From Leptospira ellisii (lineage in GTDB: Bacteria > Spirochaetota > Leptospiria > Leptospirales > Leptospiraceae), in contig NZ_NPEF01000138.1 of assembly GCF_002811955.1 (NCBI RefSeq), forward strand, positions 1 through 10,608: a stretch of 10,608 nt of DNA, in the 5' to 3' direction. The position numbers and the translations under genes are program-made. The notes beneath the pieces were generated by a model, which was not told where the DNA came from, did no database searches, and saw only the letters and a program-made list of their open reading frames with translations. Shown here one piece after another: positions 1 to 7,079 of this stretch (positions are counted from its first letter, which is position 1; every line of letters begins with the position of its first letter).

Positions 1-1
1 T

Positions 2-1792
2 CTATTCTATCACAACGCCTGGCTTTCCGACGATTCCTTCATCACCTTCCGAGTCGTCGATAATTTCCTGAACGGATACGGACTGCGCTGGAATCCGATC
101 GAGCGCGTCCAGGTTTTCACCCATCCCTTGTGGATGTTTTTGCTGATTCCCGTTCAGGCTTTGGTTCGGAACATATCCTGGACCGCCTATCTGGTTTCTT
201 TCGTCTGCGGAATTTTACTGATCGTATCTTGGTACGCCCATTTTCGGAAGTCGGGAAATACTGCGTCGACGGGCGCTTTTTTTTTCGCGATCCTGTTCTG
301 CTCCAAGACGTATTTCGATTATACCACGAGCGGATTGGAGAATCCGCTTTCTTTCGTTCTGCTCCTATGCGCCGCGATCCGGATTCTGGGTTTTTTGGAG
401 GTCGAAAAAAATCGGGACGAAAACTTCCGGCGAAATTCCGTTATGATCGGTTTTCTGATCGCCTGTCTTCTGTTGACCCGTCTGGATCTGATCCTTTCGT
501 TTATTTTTCCCCTTGTGTATTCGTTTTCGAGGGTTTCACGGGAAAATCGAATTCAAATATTCAAATATTCCATGATTGGAATGTTTCCTTGGTTCTTATA
601 CCTCTGTTTTTCTACGGTTTATTACGGATCTCCCCTGCCCAACACGTTTTACGCTAAGACGAACGTCCTGTCCCCGCTTGCGGAGAGGGTAGCCGCGGGT
701 TGGAATTACCTGCGCGTCAGTCTGAGTTGGGATCCGGCGGCTTCCGCGGTTTTCGCATCCCACCTTCTTTGGATCGCGATCGAAGGTTGTAGAACGTTGT
801 TTTCAAAACGAAGTCGGATTTTAAACGATTACGAAAGAATCCTCTTGTTCGGTGGAGGCGTTTCCCTACTTCCCGTGCCGCTTTATCTGCTTTGGATCGG
901 CGGTGATTTTATGGCGGGAAGGTTTTTGGGGGCCTGTTTGATCGTATCCTTATTCGTGCAGGCGAAGATTTTTTCCTCCTGGTCGAAGCGGAATCCCCCC
1001 GGTGCGAAACGGGCGGCGTTCTTAATCTACTCGATCGCCGCGGTTTGTTTTTTGATTTCGAAAACGTCTCCGTTTCGAAACGCGTTTTATAGAAGCGAAG
1101 TCCGCGTGGAAAACGGTGTGGTGGACGAGTCGGCCTCTTATAGGGACGATTGTTCCTTAAAAAGTCTGCTTCGCGGTCATTCCCCCGAGTCGCATCCCTG
1201 GGCGAAATACGCCGTTTCGATTTCGAAAACCGGGACGCGAATACGAAAGGATCGAAACGGCGCCGATCGAAGAGGAGACGGTTCGGATCAATCCCCTAAC
1301 AAGCATTTGTCGAATGGAACTTCCTCCGATTCCGTACAACGAGTGCAAATCACGACGAACGTAGGTTTGGCGGGATATTACGGAGGGCCGGGAATTCATT
1401 GGATCGATCTATTGGGGATTACCGATCCGTTTTTGGCGCGTTTGCCCGGTAAGGGTTTTCCCGGACATTATATGCGCCTTCTTCCGGAAGGATATAAGGA
1501 ATTTATCGAAGAGACGTCCTCCTCCCTTTCCGATCCGGAGCTGGACCGCTTTTATTACGAAGTTCGATCGTTAAGCGAAGAGGATATTTGGACCGGAGAA
1601 CGCTGGAGATCGATCTTCGATTTTTCGTTCCGCGGCCGGGGAAATTTCAAGACGCGGTTTCCCGAGAATTTCCGTTACCCGTTCGTTTTGAAAGCCTACC
1701 GAAATTCCCTATACGGGATCCCTTTCGCGGGAGTGGGGGACGAAGAGATGAAGCGTCGTCTTGAATCCGAGTATTTCGGAAAAATACGTTAG
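2..1792 (+). CDS. GT-C-type membrane glycosyltransferase (AftB-like), 5'-truncated by window edge
   Basis: The frame is open from base 2 to a TAG at 1790-1792 (596 residues) with no start codon needed inside the window, so the true N-terminus lies upstream. The first residues in frame read WLSDDSFITFRVVDNFLNGY, then RWNPIERVQVFTHPLW. This resembles the acidic first-loop motif and 'NP.ER.....PLW' signature of polyprenyl-phosphate-dependent GT-C enzymes such as mycobacterial AftB. Several hydrophobic segments follow, then a PNTFYAKT loop. The soluble C-terminal part contains GYYGGPGIHWIDLLGITDP and LPEGYKEFI, also AftB-like. The role is probably transfer of a sugar from a lipid carrier to an envelope glycan on the outer face of the inner membrane; donor and acceptor cannot be told from sequence. 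A hydrophilic, Ser/Arg/Asp-rich linker (about bases 1200-1345) precedes the C-terminal domain. An ATG at 128 is internal, because coding homology runs through it. Confidence 0.85.
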   Translation, partial: LFYHNAWLSDDSFITFRVVDNFLNGYGLRWNPIERVQVFTHPLWMFLLIPVQALVRNISWTAYLVSFVCGILLIVSWYAHFRKSGNTASTGAFFFAILFCSKTYFDYTTSGLENPLSFVLLLCAAIRILGFLEVEKNRDENFRRNSVMIGFLIACLLLTRLDLILSFIFPLVYSFSRVSRENRIQIFKYSMIGMFPWFLYLCFSTVYYGSPLPNTFYAKTNVLSPLAERVAAGWNYLRVSLSWDPAASAVFASHLLWIAIEGCRTLFSKRSRILNDYERILLFGGGVSLLPVPLYLLWIGGDFMAGRFLGACLIVSLFVQAKIFSSWSKRNPPGAKRAAFLIYSIAAVCFLISKTSPFRNAFYRSEVRVENGVVDESASYRDDCSLKSLLRGHSPESHPWAKYAVSISKTGTRIRKDRNGADRRGDGSDQSPNKHLSNGTSSDSVQRVQITTNVGLAGYYGGPGIHWIDLLGITDPFLARLPGKGFPGHYMRLLPEGYKEFIEETSSSLSDPELDRFYYEVRSLSEEDIWTGERWRSIFDFSFRGRGNFKTRFPENFRYPFVLKAYRNSLYGIPFAGVGDEEMKRRLESEYFGKIR

Positions 1793-1798
1793 TATTTT
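1781..1798. terminator. AT-rich dyad at convergent gene ends, possible bidirectional terminator
   Basis: AAAATAC-GTTA-GTATTTT is a perfect 7-bp stem with a 4-base loop. It spans the TAG of the plus-strand glycosyltransferase and the 6-base gap before the minus-strand lipoprotein stop at 1799-1801. Each strand ends in a run of T within the stem. The stem has only one G-C pair, so it would be weak. It is the only candidate terminator between two genes that converge this closely. Confidence 0.3.
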
Positions 1799-2482
1799 CT
1801 AATATTCAAATTTAAGAATCGATTTCGCGGGCGTGATCACCTGGAAGAACGTCCTCGTCCCGGGAACGGTCGCGTTCTCTTTCGGAAAACGCACCAAAAA
1901 ACGGTAGCAATGCTCCGTGTCCGTCGTTACGTCGGAATCGTACAGGATGGGGCCGGAGGAGTACAGACCGGGCGTTGCGGGATAATAGGGATAGGCGAAC
2001 GTTCCGTAGGCGGGAAGCGCGGAAAAACGCGAGTTTCTGACCCTGGCCGTAAACGTCTGTACGTAGTATCCCCATACTTTTTCGGAAGGTTTATCGTTCA
2101 GGGAGAATTCGAAATTCAGAAATTCGGGGAGCACCCTCGTTTCCGGAACGATCTGAAACAGGACATACATCCCTTCCGAGCCGTTGAGAGAGGAGATCTC
2201 CTGCCAACGTTCGAGTCGATCTTTGGGCGTCCGGGAGGCGAGTTCGTTTTTTAGGTCCTTGCGGATCTCGTCCAGGTCGTCCTTGTCCACTTTGGACGCG
2301 GAAACGTAAAACCCCGTGCCGTAGTAGGGTAATTCGGGGAGTCTTCTCAATTCCCCCTGGAGTCTGAGATTCTTGCCGGAGCAGGAGAATATTAGAAAAA
2401 TAGAAAATACGAATACGAAAAGGACGGAGATTCTTCGGATAATGCCCGTTATACGATCAGTTTGGTTCCGCAGGAAGGACAA
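1799..2482 (-). CDS. putative lipoprotein of unknown function, last gene of the ccm run
   Basis: This is a 227-residue protein with an N-terminal basic region, a long hydrophobic stretch (about residues 18-33) and a cysteine at 34 in FLIFSCSG, which fits the relaxed spirochaete lipobox. It is therefore probably a lipid-anchored periplasmic or surface protein. The mature part has many aromatic residues, a Tyr/Pro-rich stretch (about 165-180) and only one other cysteine; I recognise no domain. The start is a TTG (2482-2480) that overlaps the upstream zinc-ribbon gene by 34 bases. It is supported by AAGGAG seven bases before the TTG, inside the upstream coding sequence, and no ATG lies between there and the hydrophobic segment. 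Position and overlap suggest co-translation with the cytochrome c maturation genes, but a role in that process is inference only. Confidence 0.75.
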   Translation of the reverse strand: MSFLRNQTDRITGIIRRISVLFVFVFSIFLIFSCSGKNLRLQGELRRLPELPYYGTGFYVSASKVDKDDLDEIRKDLKNELASRTPKDRLERWQEISSLNGSEGMYVLFQIVPETRVLPEFLNFEFSLNDKPSEKVWGYYVQTFTARVRNSRFSALPAYGTFAYPYYPATPGLYSSGPILYDSDVTTDTEHCYRFLVRFPKENATVPGTRTFFQVITPAKSILKFEY

Positions 2483-2859
2483 AACTTCGCTCCTTGTATC
2501 TCGATTTTAAATCCGCATTCGTGGCAGAATTTGGGAAATGCGGCCGAGGAGACTTCCGCGGTCGAAACCGGTCCGGACAGGTTCTGGGCTATTCTGCGGA
2601 TTCGATCGTCGAATTCTTCCAAGTCCTTTACGATTCCGCCCGAAATGGACTGGAATTCCGATTCCGTGAGTTTGCCGGTGTCGAATTCGATCTTGATATC
2701 CCGGAGATTCTCCAGGATCACTTCCCTTCGATTTATCAGCTCTTGTTTATCCGATTCGGATTCGGTGCGTTTTTTGTTCTCCGAAAAACGAACGTATAAA
2801 AACGGTGCGGCGAGAATTCCCGCGAGCGTCGCGTAAAACGGGATGAGTAGAAGGTCCAT
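2449..2859 (-). CDS. small membrane protein with coiled coil and C-terminal zinc ribbon, ccm-associated (CcmI-like?)
   Basis: This 136-residue protein has three visible parts: one hydrophobic N-terminal segment (residues 3-22), a charged helical region (about 27-95), and a four-cysteine knuckle pair. The helical region contains NLRDIKIEFDTGKLTESEF. The knuckles are Cys112-x2-Cys115 and Cys127-x2-Cys130, a classic zinc ribbon. The 'LRD.....GKL...EF' helix pattern resembles short membrane proteins found beside ccm genes and the first helices of CcmI/CycH, which present apocytochrome to the ligation complex. That function is inferred, not shown. The ATG shares one base with the ccmH stop (TAATG), so translation is likely coupled; the nearest SD-like GAGG is about 13 bases upstream. 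Its 3' end overlaps the next gene by 34 bases. Confidence 0.8.
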   Translation of the reverse strand: MDLLLIPFYATLAGILAAPFLYVRFSENKKRTESESDKQELINRREVILENLRDIKIEFDTGKLTESEFQSISGGIVKDLEEFDDRIRRIAQNLSGPVSTAEVSSAAFPKFCHECGFKIEIQGAKFCPSCGTKLIV

Positions 2860-3446
2860 TATTTCTGTTTTTCCTCGATTTCGGAAAGATATTTTTGAAA
2901 GGAGGTTTCCCCTTTTCCGGTCGCGTCGGGGGCGGAGCCGCGTGCGGCGGAGTTCGGATTCTTACGCTTCATATAAAGATATATCAGAAGGGCCCCGAGA
3001 ATTCCCGCCAGGATAAGACTCAGATTGATCCAGGTGGAATCCGGAGTCGCGAGTATGTTTTCGCCGAAACCGTGAACCACCGACTCGACCATTCCCGTAT
3101 TTCCCGATTCCGCGAATTTTTGTATGACGGGATCGGACAATACGTCCTCTCCGAATCCGTTCACCATCTTATTCACGATCGTTTCCGCGTTTTCGCCTTT
3201 TTGAATGCGGTTTTCTATGAAAAGTTTCAGCTTTGCGGAAACGGTACAGTTGTTAAACGAACAACTTTTGATCGTTATGGACGGGATGCAGATGCAGCGT
3301 ATTCTCGACGTCACTTCGTGGAACGTCCGGATCTGATCCGGTTCCGTCAGATTGGTGAACGTGGAATCCGCGACCAACGGCGCGGACAAAACCGCACAAA
3401 GGATCGGAAGCAAAGACAAATAACGTAGTAGGGGGAAGCGCTTCAA
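2859..3446 (-). CDS. ccmH: divergent CcmH/CycL-type cytochrome c maturation thioreductase
   Basis: CcmH proteins reduce or hold apocytochrome thiols at the periplasmic face before haem ligation with CcmF. The predicted protein has 195 residues: a signal segment (about 2-27), a periplasmic part, a transmembrane helix (about 139-159) and a charged tail. The cysteine site reads RCICIPSITIKSCSFNNC, with Cys51, 53, 62 and 67. The family norm is LRCxxCQxQSIxDS, so the CxxC is replaced by CxC plus two more cysteines. The family motif '(L/M)V..(Y/F)G..(V/I)L' occurs twice, at about residues 95-103 and 123-131. I chose the TTG at 3446-3444, which overlaps the ccmF TGA by four bases (TTGA) and has AGGAG about ten bases upstream. 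The frame is open to 3542, but that would add a long hydrophilic extension before the signal peptide. Confidence 0.82.
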   Translation of the reverse strand: MKRFPLLRYLSLLPILCAVLSAPLVADSTFTNLTEPDQIRTFHEVTSRIRCICIPSITIKSCSFNNCTVSAKLKLFIENRIQKGENAETIVNKMVNGFGEDVLSDPVIQKFAESGNTGMVESVVHGFGENILATPDSTWINLSLILAGILGALLIYLYMKRKNPNSAARGSAPDATGKGETSFQKYLSEIEEKQK

Positions 3447-5632
3447 TTTCTGGATTCTCCTATGGGCAACAAGATGAGAAGTCCGGAAAAGAAAAATAGG
3501 ATGGAACCCGCCCATATGAATTTCACCAGAGGGTTGACCCACACTTCCAGATTGGCGACGATCTGTCTCGGAAAACGGTTGAAGTTCTCCAGTTTACGCA
3601 CCGGCTGGTTTTCGTTCGTAAAAAGATAATTCATAAACAAAAAAGGAAGATCCGGATTTTCGTCGGAAAGATCCGAATGTTCGATTGCGCCCAACTGGAT
3701 ATAAAGATCTTCTTTGGGAGTGGAGGAGATCGCGGGTTCGCTCGTGGGGATATGGGTTTCGAATTCCCCGCTCAAATGGGAGATCTGAGGATAAAACCTT
3801 CTTTCGGTGACCATCGTGGAAAAATCCTTCAGATGACGTTTGATCTGGAACGTGGCCTCGTGCGACACGATCACATTCTGAATATTTAATCCGTTTTTGG
3901 GATCCCCGTTTACGAGAGGTTTGATTTTCAGAGTGTTGGCCGATATCTGATAGTTGCCGAGAACGCCCGTGTCCTGGCTGGAATATACGATTTCGTTTTT
4001 TTCCGGGGGATTCAAAAAATAGAAGAACTTGATGGAGGTATTCTGCTTAAACGCGTTCCCCGCATACCCTATAAAAAGGATCACCATCGCCAAGTGGACG
4101 AGATATCCTCCGTATCTTCTTTTGTTTTTCAAAAGCATGCGGAATCCAGCGAAGAAGTAATTCTCCGCTGGATAAGCCGCTTTACGCGCCGTGATTCCGC
4201 GGTGATATTCCTGCGCGATTCCCGCGATCGTGAAAATTCCGAGACCGACGGCGACGACGGAATAAATCTCGCCGAGCACGTCTCCGAGACTGTAATCGCT
4301 GATCGTGAAATTTCTCGTATAAAAAAGGATATATAAACCCGCTCCGAGAACGCCGACTAACAACGGTTTGAGCAACGTGGTAAAGAAAATCTTGTCGGCT
4401 CCCTTTCTCCACGCGAGAAGAGGCGCCGCTCCCATCAAAAAGATCAGGAAAATTCCCGCGGGAACTCCCCAGGAATTGAACCAAGGAGCCTTAAATTCCC
4501 TTCCGTAAAGGAGGGGTGAAAAAACCCCGAGCAGGATGGCCAAGGTCGCGATCACGAGAAGGAAGTTGTTGAAAAGAAAACTTCCCTCCTTGGAAGTCAG
4601 GGCTTCCAGATTGTGTTCGGGTTTTAGGGAATTTCTTCTATAGATCAGAAAACCCACGAAAAAGAAGAAGCTGATTCCGATAAAAACGATGAACGGAGTG
4701 CCGATCGTGGATTTGGAAAAACTGTGCGGACCTTCCAAAACCCCGCTTCGCGTAATCCAAGTTCCCAATAAACAGAAATGGAACGCGAGTATGATCAAAA
4801 GCATATTCCAAAACTTTAACATTCCTCTGCGTTCCTGGATGATCATGGAATGCAGAAAGGCCGTGGACAGAAGCCAAGGCATCAGGGATGCGTTTTCCAC
4901 GGGATCCCAAGCCCAGTAGCCGCCCCAGCCCAATTCCTCGTAGGCCCATTTGGAGCCGAGAAGGATTCCCGTTCCCAAAAAGAACCAGGAGAAGATCGTC
5001 CATCGGCGGACGAAACGGAACCAGTTTTCGGAAAGATGTCCGGTGATCAGCGCGGAGGCCGCGATGCCGAAAGGGATCGCGAAACTCACGTAGCCGACGT
5101 ATAAAATCGGCGGATGGATCACCATCGCCCAGTGTTGAAGAAGCGGATTGAGTCCTCTTCCCGCAACGGCCGCGGGTTGGAATTCGCGGAAAGGTTGTGC
5201 GTCCGGGTAAAAAACAGCGAGATACGAAAAGAACGCGGCAAGGACGGCTAACGTAAGATTCAGGATGGGAATCCGATCGTGCACGAGATCGCGGGTCTGC
5301 CAGAGTACGACGAACGTAAAAAGGGAAAGAAGAAGATTCCAAAACAGCAGGGATCCCGAGGAGCCGGACCAAATGCCTGTTAGGCGGTAGAACAGGGGCA
5401 GGTGTTCGTTGGAATGCATCACCACGTAATAGTTGGATAGGTCGGTCCGAAAAAGCTGGACCAACAGGACTACGAACGCGAGCAGTATCACCGCGGAGTT
5501 CGTCATCAAAGTGTATCTGCCGAGTTCGATCGCTTGTGCGTCCCGCTTCCAAATTCCGTACGAGGTCTGCGCGACGGAGAATAACAATACCGCGAAGGAG
5601 GAGATGATACAAAGGGCGCCAAAATCGTTCAT
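3443..5632 (-). CDS. ccmF: cytochrome c haem lyase subunit CcmF
   Basis: CcmF is the polytopic inner-membrane core of the System I haem-ligation complex; it takes haem from holo-CcmE and attaches it to CxxCH apocytochromes. The predicted protein has 729 residues (E. coli about 647) with many hydrophobic segments. Visible hallmarks are HPPILYVGYVSF, the WWD motif GWGGYWAWDPVENASLMPWL, TWITRSGVLEGPHSF, GGYLVHLAM, and C-terminal EPAISSTPKEDLYIQLG and WVNPLVKFIW. Counting from the ATG at 5632, the key histidines fall at 173, 261 and 303, the same numbers as E. coli H173, H261 and H303; the fourth is at 513 (E. coli 491). This agreement supports the ATG over a GTG at 5659, which is in frame but lies in a hairpin and lacks an SD. 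The ATG has only a weak GGA upstream. The gene follows ccmE by 50 bases and overlaps ccmH by four. Confidence 0.96.
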   Translation of the reverse strand: MNDFGALCIISSFAVLLFSVAQTSYGIWKRDAQAIELGRYTLMTNSAVILLAFVVLLVQLFRTDLSNYYVVMHSNEHLPLFYRLTGIWSGSSGSLLFWNLLLSLFTFVVLWQTRDLVHDRIPILNLTLAVLAAFFSYLAVFYPDAQPFREFQPAAVAGRGLNPLLQHWAMVIHPPILYVGYVSFAIPFGIAASALITGHLSENWFRFVRRWTIFSWFFLGTGILLGSKWAYEELGWGGYWAWDPVENASLMPWLLSTAFLHSMIIQERRGMLKFWNMLLIILAFHFCLLGTWITRSGVLEGPHSFSKSTIGTPFIVFIGISFFFFVGFLIYRRNSLKPEHNLEALTSKEGSFLFNNFLLVIATLAILLGVFSPLLYGREFKAPWFNSWGVPAGIFLIFLMGAAPLLAWRKGADKIFFTTLLKPLLVGVLGAGLYILFYTRNFTISDYSLGDVLGEIYSVVAVGLGIFTIAGIAQEYHRGITARKAAYPAENYFFAGFRMLLKNKRRYGGYLVHLAMVILFIGYAGNAFKQNTSIKFFYFLNPPEKNEIVYSSQDTGVLGNYQISANTLKIKPLVNGDPKNGLNIQNVIVSHEATFQIKRHLKDFSTMVTERRFYPQISHLSGEFETHIPTSEPAISSTPKEDLYIQLGAIEHSDLSDENPDLPFLFMNYLFTNENQPVRKLENFNRFPRQIVANLEVWVNPLVKFIWAGSILFFFSGLLILLPIGESRN

Positions 5633-5652
5633 GTCAAAGAGTCCGTGATCCT

Positions 5653-5668
5653 TTCGCACGAATGCGAA
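5653..5668 (-). other. UUCG-loop hairpin in the ccmE-ccmF spacer
   Basis: On the minus strand TTCGCA-TTCG-TGCGAA forms a perfect 6-bp stem closed by an exceptionally stable UUCG tetraloop. It sits between the ccmE stop (5683) and the ccmF ATG (5632). No T-run follows, so it is not a standard terminator. It may stabilise or process the ccmE mRNA end. It also hides the alternative GTG codon of ccmF. Confidence 0.4.
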
Positions 5669-5682
5669 TTAGAAAAGTTGAA

Positions 5683-6078
5683 TTATTTATTTTCTTCCGA
5701 ATAGTCCGCTTCGTATTTGGAGGCGCATTTGGCTTCCACGTGATCGGAGACCAGGACTCCGTCCTTCATGTAGCCGTCCACTCTCGCACGCGTGCCTTCC
5801 TTAAACGCGTCGGGGAGAAGGGATTCCCCCGTAAAAAAAACGGGGATCTGTTTATCGTTGAATTCCAGGATGAATTTCGCCGTTTTACCTTCCCGCACCA
5901 CCGAGCCGAGTTTTACGAAACCGCGGACTCTCAGAAGTTCGTCGCGATAACGCGCGGGAGATGCGGCGAGTTCGGATGCGTCCAAAAGCGTGTAAGAGGT
6001 TTCTTTGGAGGAAAAATAAGCGATGGAGCCGAGGGATAAAAGGATGATCCCTGCGAGGACCGTAAATTTAAGATTCAT
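5683..6078 (-). CDS. ccmE: variant haem chaperone CcmE with cysteine attachment site (CxxxY type)
   Basis: CcmE is the periplasmic haem chaperone that binds haem covalently and hands it to CcmF. The 131-residue protein has a single N-terminal membrane anchor (about residues 5-22) followed by a compact OB-fold-like domain: RVRGFVKLGSVVREG, FNDKQIPVFFTG, and FKEGTRARVDGYMKDGVLVSDHVEAK. In canonical CcmE the last motif continues AKHDENY, the His being the haem-binding residue. Here it reads AKCASKY: Cys118 replaces His and Tyr122 is kept. This C-x3-Y form is known from archaea and some deltaproteobacteria ('System I*'). The ATG at 6078 has GGAA eight bases upstream, and a 106-base gap separates it from the ElyC-like gene. 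The C-terminus is acidic and ends soon after the motif. Confidence 0.93.
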   Translation of the reverse strand: MNLKFTVLAGIILLSLGSIAYFSSKETSYTLLDASELAASPARYRDELLRVRGFVKLGSVVREGKTAKFILEFNDKQIPVFFTGESLLPDAFKEGTRARVDGYMKDGVLVSDHVEAKCASKYEADYSEENK

Positions 6079-6184
6079 CTTGATTGTTCCAATCTCATAT
6101 ATCTGTGTTTAGACCATGAAAACGGACGGAACGGAGGGAGAAAAGTGGAATTATTCCCCGCCTTTTCCGCGTTTTCGAATCCGC

Positions 6185-6955
6185 TTAGGAATTCCTGATT
6201 TTGTGCACGAGAATTCCGATCCATTCCTTGATCGAGATCGTAGAGTTCTCGAGACAAAAGGTGGAAGGAAAAAAATTATCCAAAGTCAGAACCGGTTTCT
6301 GCGCCCTGAAGTCGACCGGATACGGAAACAGGTCGATCCCTTTGTTTTCGAAAATGGCGACGGAACGTTTCATATGAAAGGCGGAAGTGACGAGGATCAC
6401 CGATTTCCAATTCCTCTCCTTTAATAATTCCATCGTATAAGATACGTTCTCGGAAGTGTTGCGGCTTTTGGATTCTAAGATCAGGGAAGATTCGGGAATT
6501 CCCATCTGTTTTAAGAATTTTCCAGCCGGTTCGGATTCCGGAACCTCCTGATAAAATAAATTTCCCGATCCTCCGGAGAAAAGGATTTTGGAGGCTTTTT
6601 GCGCGCGATAAAGACGGACGGTTTCCGTAAGTCGCTCCGCCGTGTTGTAGAGTTCGACTTGCCCGTCGTAACGACTCAATGTGGAGACCATTCCACCTAA
6701 CACGAGTATTACGTCCGCCTTGGGGACCTGCTCCATCGGGACGGGAGGATGATAAATCTCCAAGGATTGGACCAGCTTTTGCGAAACCGTGCTCGTGGAA
6801 AGGATCCAAAGCAGGACGGTCGGAACCAAAACGGAGAATTTTTCCTTCCATCGTTTGAGTTTGATCCCCGCTACGAGCAGAAGGAGAAGAAAAAGCGGCA
6901 GCGGAAATAGGAACAAGGTGACGAGTTTCGAGATGGAAAATAATACAGTGGACAT
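6185..6955 (-). CDS. ElyC/YdcF-like DUF218 envelope protein
   Basis: This 256-residue protein has two N-terminal hydrophobic segments (about residues 8-31 and 40-56) followed by a DUF218/YdcF domain. Motifs in order are KADVILVLGG (79-88), YNTAERLTETVRLYR, KILFSGGSGN, ESKSRNTSENV (161-171) and SVILVTSAFHMKRS. Length, the PLPLFLLLLL helix and domain order match E. coli ElyC, which affects envelope biogenesis through lipid-carrier metabolism; other DUF218 proteins such as SanA and YdcF are poorly defined. The enzymatic activity is unknown. The ATG at 6955 has no adjacent SD. A strong GGAGG lies about 21 bases upstream, with a small GGAAC/GTTCC hairpin between it and the start that could shorten the effective spacing. 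It heads the ccm run but the 106-base gap to ccmE allows separate transcription. Confidence 0.88.
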   Translation of the reverse strand: MSTVLFSISKLVTLFLFPLPLFLLLLLVAGIKLKRWKEKFSVLVPTVLLWILSTSTVSQKLVQSLEIYHPPVPMEQVPKADVILVLGGMVSTLSRYDGQVELYNTAERLTETVRLYRAQKASKILFSGGSGNLFYQEVPESEPAGKFLKQMGIPESSLILESKSRNTSENVSYTMELLKERNWKSVILVTSAFHMKRSVAIFENKGIDLFPYPVDFRAQKPVLTLDNFFPSTFCLENSTISIKEWIGILVHKIRNS

Positions 6956-7049
6956 GAGCGCGGAACACGACGTTCCCCTCCGTTTTTTATTTTGAATCGG
7001 TCGAACCGTTTTCGAAAGGACAACAAATTTCTTCCGAAATTTATCCTTT

Positions 7050-7072
7050 AAAACGTTTCGGAAATCGAAACG
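7050..7072 (-). terminator. likely rho-independent terminator after the tautomerase gene
   Basis: On the minus strand CGTTTCG-ATTTC-CGAAACG is a perfect 7-bp stem with a 5-base loop, followed at once by TTTT. It begins 8 bases beyond the tautomerase stop codon. Only the minus strand has the T-run after the stem. A second hairpin, AAATTTC-GGAA-GAAATTT, follows at 7025-7042. Together they probably separate the receptor/tautomerase block from the ElyC/ccm block. Confidence 0.5.
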
Positions 7073-7079
7073 GAAACTC

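Noticed and set aside
3447..3542. A longer CcmH N-terminus reaching 100 bases into ccmF
   Set aside because: It would place 32 hydrophilic residues before a good signal peptide; the TTG overlapping the ccmF stop has an AGGAG and fits better.
4638..5612. A 324-codon open frame inside ccmF on the same strand
   Set aside because: It is wholly within well-supported ccmF, is Arg-rich and lacks any recognisable motif; it is a codon-bias shadow.
5633..5659. GTG start for CcmF nine codons upstream of the ATG
   Set aside because: It lies in the hairpin loop/stem with no SD, and the ATG start reproduces the E. coli histidine numbering (173, 261, 303).
6147..6157. GGAAT-T-ATTCC palindrome in the gap before ccmE
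   Set aside because: The one-base loop cannot form a hairpin, and a single 11-base dyad is too common to call an operator.
6075..6257. A 60-codon frame with a TTG start ending in an ATGA overlap with ccmE
   Set aside because: It starts inside the ElyC-like gene, has no SD evidence or protein-like pattern, and the ATGA overlap can arise by chance.
6276..6968. A 230-codon open frame (GTG start, good SD) overlapping the ElyC-like gene on the same strand
   Set aside because: Its product is low-similarity Arg/Ser/Gly-rich text typical of out-of-frame translation, while the overlapping frame has clear DUF218 motifs.
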